Virus record (IMG/VR): IMGVR_UViG_3300030060_003740
Span: 1 to 29,412 of that record
Source: a virus
Reading direction: 5' to 3' (one strand)
DNA length: 29,412 nt
Part shown: positions 27,972 through 29,412 of the stretch, piece after piece
Position numbering within the stretch: position 1 is the stretch's first letter
How the letters are laid out: each line of letters starts with the position of its first letter
Made by a program: the position numbers and the translations under genes
The notes under the pieces: generated by a model
Database searches by the model: none
What the model was told of the DNA's origin: nothing
Seen by the model: the letters and a program-made list of their open reading frames with translations, nothing else

Positions 27972-28721
27972 TTATACTTCAAACGATAACCTAAGAGTTA
28001 TCGGAGTCGTGCAATATACACTTCTATTGTTTACCGCAGCGTTGGATAGTCCCGAAACAATACTAATGCTTGTTGGACTATCTATACTTTTTGCTGTTCC
28101 TAGTAGTAAGCCACCTTCATCGTGCAAAACGTCACCTTTATCAAATACGTTAATAGCTGCTATTGTTTTAACTGTTAAACTAGATAAACCACCTGCTTGA
28201 TTTCCATCAATTGCAAGAGTTGACGCAAAATTTAAATCACCATCTACCGTTATACCACCAACATACAGAACACCAAATCCTTTAACATCACCAGAGTGAG
28301 GTTCTGGATCTAGTGTCATATCGATAAATCTCCCTCTATCATGTGCATTTCTAATTACTGTTATAGTATCTAATCCTGACGCTTGATCGTTTTCTTCAAG
28401 ACGTGTATAACCAAGCATGTTCTTAAAGTAACCAGTACCATTAGCTGTTGCATGAATAGTACCTAAACTACCTGGTGCTTCAAAATTTACACCTGAATCA
28501 GATGATGAAAATGATTTAGCAAAGAATATATCAAATGCAGCACTCTGTGACGCACCATCTGTACCTCTTAATATTAGGCTTGCTGAAATTAATCTACTAG
28601 CACCATTTGGTATATAGAACGGTGTCCAATCAAAAACTACATCATTGTCCGCAAACGCTCCTAAGTGTTGTTTAGCCGCGGCTATTGTTGGTTTCACTTC
28701 TACTGTATGAAATTTTCTCAT
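27972..28721 (-). CDS. Probable virion-associated beta-rich protein (249 aa)
   Basis: It begins MRKFHTVEVKPTIAAAKQHL and continues with alternating strand-like segments (RLISASLILRGTDGAS and TIHATANGTGYFKNMLGY). The middle carries DMTLDPEPHSGDVKGFGVLY and a Gly/Ser-rich C-terminal part ending TTPITLRLSFEV. Composition is that of a soluble beta-sandwich or decoration protein, without cysteines apart from one near the end, or any enzymatic motif. It sits between the holin and the packaging genes, away from the main structural block. A capsid decoration or head-fibre role is a guess. The leader CAAAATAAATAATAAATAAA has no Shine-Dalgarno sequence. Confidence 0.72.
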   Translation of the reverse strand: MRKFHTVEVKPTIAAAKQHLGAFADNDVVFDWTPFYIPNGASRLISASLILRGTDGASQSAAFDIFFAKSFSSSDSGVNFEAPGSLGTIHATANGTGYFKNMLGYTRLEENDQASGLDTITVIRNAHDRGRFIDMTLDPEPHSGDVKGFGVLYVGGITVDGDLNFASTLAIDGNQAGGLSSLTVKTIAAINVFDKGDVLHDEGGLLLGTAKSIDSPTSISIVSGLSNAAVNNRSVYCTTPITLRLSFEV

Positions 28722-28729
28722 TTTATTTA

Positions 28730-29149
28730 TTATTTATTTTGTTTTTCATTTTTACTAGACGATCCGCCGAAAAAGAAATCGACTACCGTGTTAACTTTAG
28801 CGCTCATAGCGCCGAATATTGTTGATATAAAACTTATTTCAAACTCTCCTAAATTTATATCTTTCATTACAAAAACCTTAAACATCATAAAGCTTAATCC
28901 AAAATATGCTACTGTGAATAACGTCGCAAGAATCTTTTGAATGATTGCGTCGTCTTTGTACATATCTCTAGCGCTCTTTCTGTCTTCGACTTCTTTAGCA
29001 AATGCTTCTTTCTCTGCTTCGAGGAGTACTTTTCTGAGAGCGAGCTTTGCTTCATCGCGCTCTTTGTCCGTTGTAATAACTTTATCAAGTATTCCTTCTG
29101 CATTGTCTACTACTTTATTAAATAAGTTTCCTACTAAATTACCTATCAT
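28730..29149 (-). CDS. Holin, three-transmembrane (GTA-holin-like) type (139 aa)
   Basis: An amphipathic N-terminus (MIGNLVGNLFNKVVDNAEGI) is followed by a charged helix (residues about 28-65, with EAEKEAFAKEVEDRKSARDM). The hydrophobic segment ILATLFTVAYFGLSFMMFKV lies at about 73-94. A second membrane-like segment (FISTIFGAMSAKVNTVVDFF) ends in FGGSSSKNEKQNK. The charged helix, RKSARDMYK-D box and FFFG-SSS-K end match the family of three-helix holins used by many phages and gene-transfer agents. It forms the inner-membrane lesion that times lysis. The ATG overlaps the previous stop in ATGA. No endolysin gene is visible beside it. Confidence 0.83.
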   Translation of the reverse strand: MIGNLVGNLFNKVVDNAEGILDKVITTDKERDEAKLALRKVLLEAEKEAFAKEVEDRKSARDMYKDDAIIQKILATLFTVAYFGLSFMMFKVFVMKDINLGEFEISFISTIFGAMSAKVNTVVDFFFGGSSSKNEKQNK

Positions 29150-29412
29150 CTTTCTTTATCTTTTATCATGTCGTCTATTGACTTGTTCATTACTTTGTCA
29201 GTATACGATTCATTGTTATAAAATATACTCTTACTTGTTGTAGGTATATCCTCTTCTCCTAATAATATTCTATATATCCTACTAATTAAGTGAGAGCATT
29301 TAAACGAGGTTTTAAATACTGAGTATTTTATGGTTGTTCTATTTCTGTATCTCCAAGCTTCTATCCAACCTTCTCGTCTTAGTTTTTCCCAACGGTTCTT
29401 ATCCCAGTTCAT
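29146..29412 (-). CDS. Small protein of unknown function, possibly N-terminally truncated (88 aa)
   Basis: Its first visible codon, ATG, is the very last three bases of the window, so a start further upstream is possible. The protein begins MNWDKNRWEKLRREGWIEAW, is Arg/Trp-rich at the N-terminus, and has a short hydrophobic patch (CSHLISRIYRILLG). Its C-terminus is charged (MNKSIDDMIKDKER). It overlaps the holin gene by ATGA, so the two are probably made together and it may serve lysis. I do not recognise it. No signal peptide or catalytic motif is seen. Confidence 0.6.
   Translation of the reverse strand: MNWDKNRWEKLRREGWIEAWRYRNRTTIKYSVFKTSFKCSHLISRIYRILLGEEDIPTTSKSIFYNNESYTDKVMNKSIDDMIKDKER

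Noticed and set aside
28909-29103. 64-codon minus-strand frame within the holin gene
   Set aside because: It is out of frame inside a convincing holin and has a Lys/Gln/Ser shadow composition with no separate leader.
28941-29243. 100-codon plus-strand frame resembling a membrane protein
   Set aside because: It is opposite the holin and the 88-residue gene, both of which have better composition and coupled starts.
1-29412. CRISPR arrays, tRNA genes, transposons, integrase or attachment sites
   Set aside because: I saw no spaced repeats, no cloverleaf-like conserved tRNA arms, no transposase motifs and no terminal inverted repeats. Non-coding space is too small for most of them.

Overview
This window looks like the late (packaging, virion and lysis) block of a tailed, probably short-tailed (podovirus-type), double-stranded DNA phage. 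It is AT-rich and tightly packed. Every supported gene lies on the minus strand, so transcription runs from base 29412 towards base 1. Several things point to a Bacteroidota, probably marine flavobacterial, host. Start codons sit in A/T-only leaders with no Shine-Dalgarno sequence. The giant tail protein carries a Cys-bounded GCTDP...DDGSC motif typical of surface proteins of that phylum. The portal, terminase, capsid and connector proteins have the sizes and local motifs I associate with crAss-like and related marine environmental phages. That affiliation is from memory of the families, not from a search.

Layout in transcription order. (1) 29412-27452: a small unknown gene, a three-helix-type holin, a possibly virion-associated 249-residue protein and two small conserved-looking proteins. 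(2) 27452-24420: a protein with a GroES-like pattern, a probable small terminase and the large terminase. (3) 24418-19408: portal, scaffold-like protein and major capsid protein, ending in a strong intrinsic terminator. (4) 19338-18505: a capsid-neighbour gene of unknown role, closed by a second terminator. (5) 18395-9509: a 53-residue CGC protein, two head-tail connector or ring candidates and a 2368-residue tail (nozzle/stabilization) protein. (6) 9509-6059: three beta-rich tail or appendage candidates. (7) 6015-1: three internal virion or ejection candidates. The last is an open frame of at least 1277 residues that runs off the left edge and contains an HExxH zinc-protease motif.

Together the genes cover most of virion building: possible chaperone help for folding, DNA packaging, a scaffold-assisted HK97-type shell, connectors and nozzle, host-contact proteins, and internal proteins probably delivered with the DNA. 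Holin-mediated lysis sits at the upstream end. No endolysin, integrase, repressor, replication gene, tRNA or CRISPR array is visible. No stretch over 300 bases lacks a gene; the longest gap is about 110 bases (18396-18504) and holds a terminator and a possible promoter.
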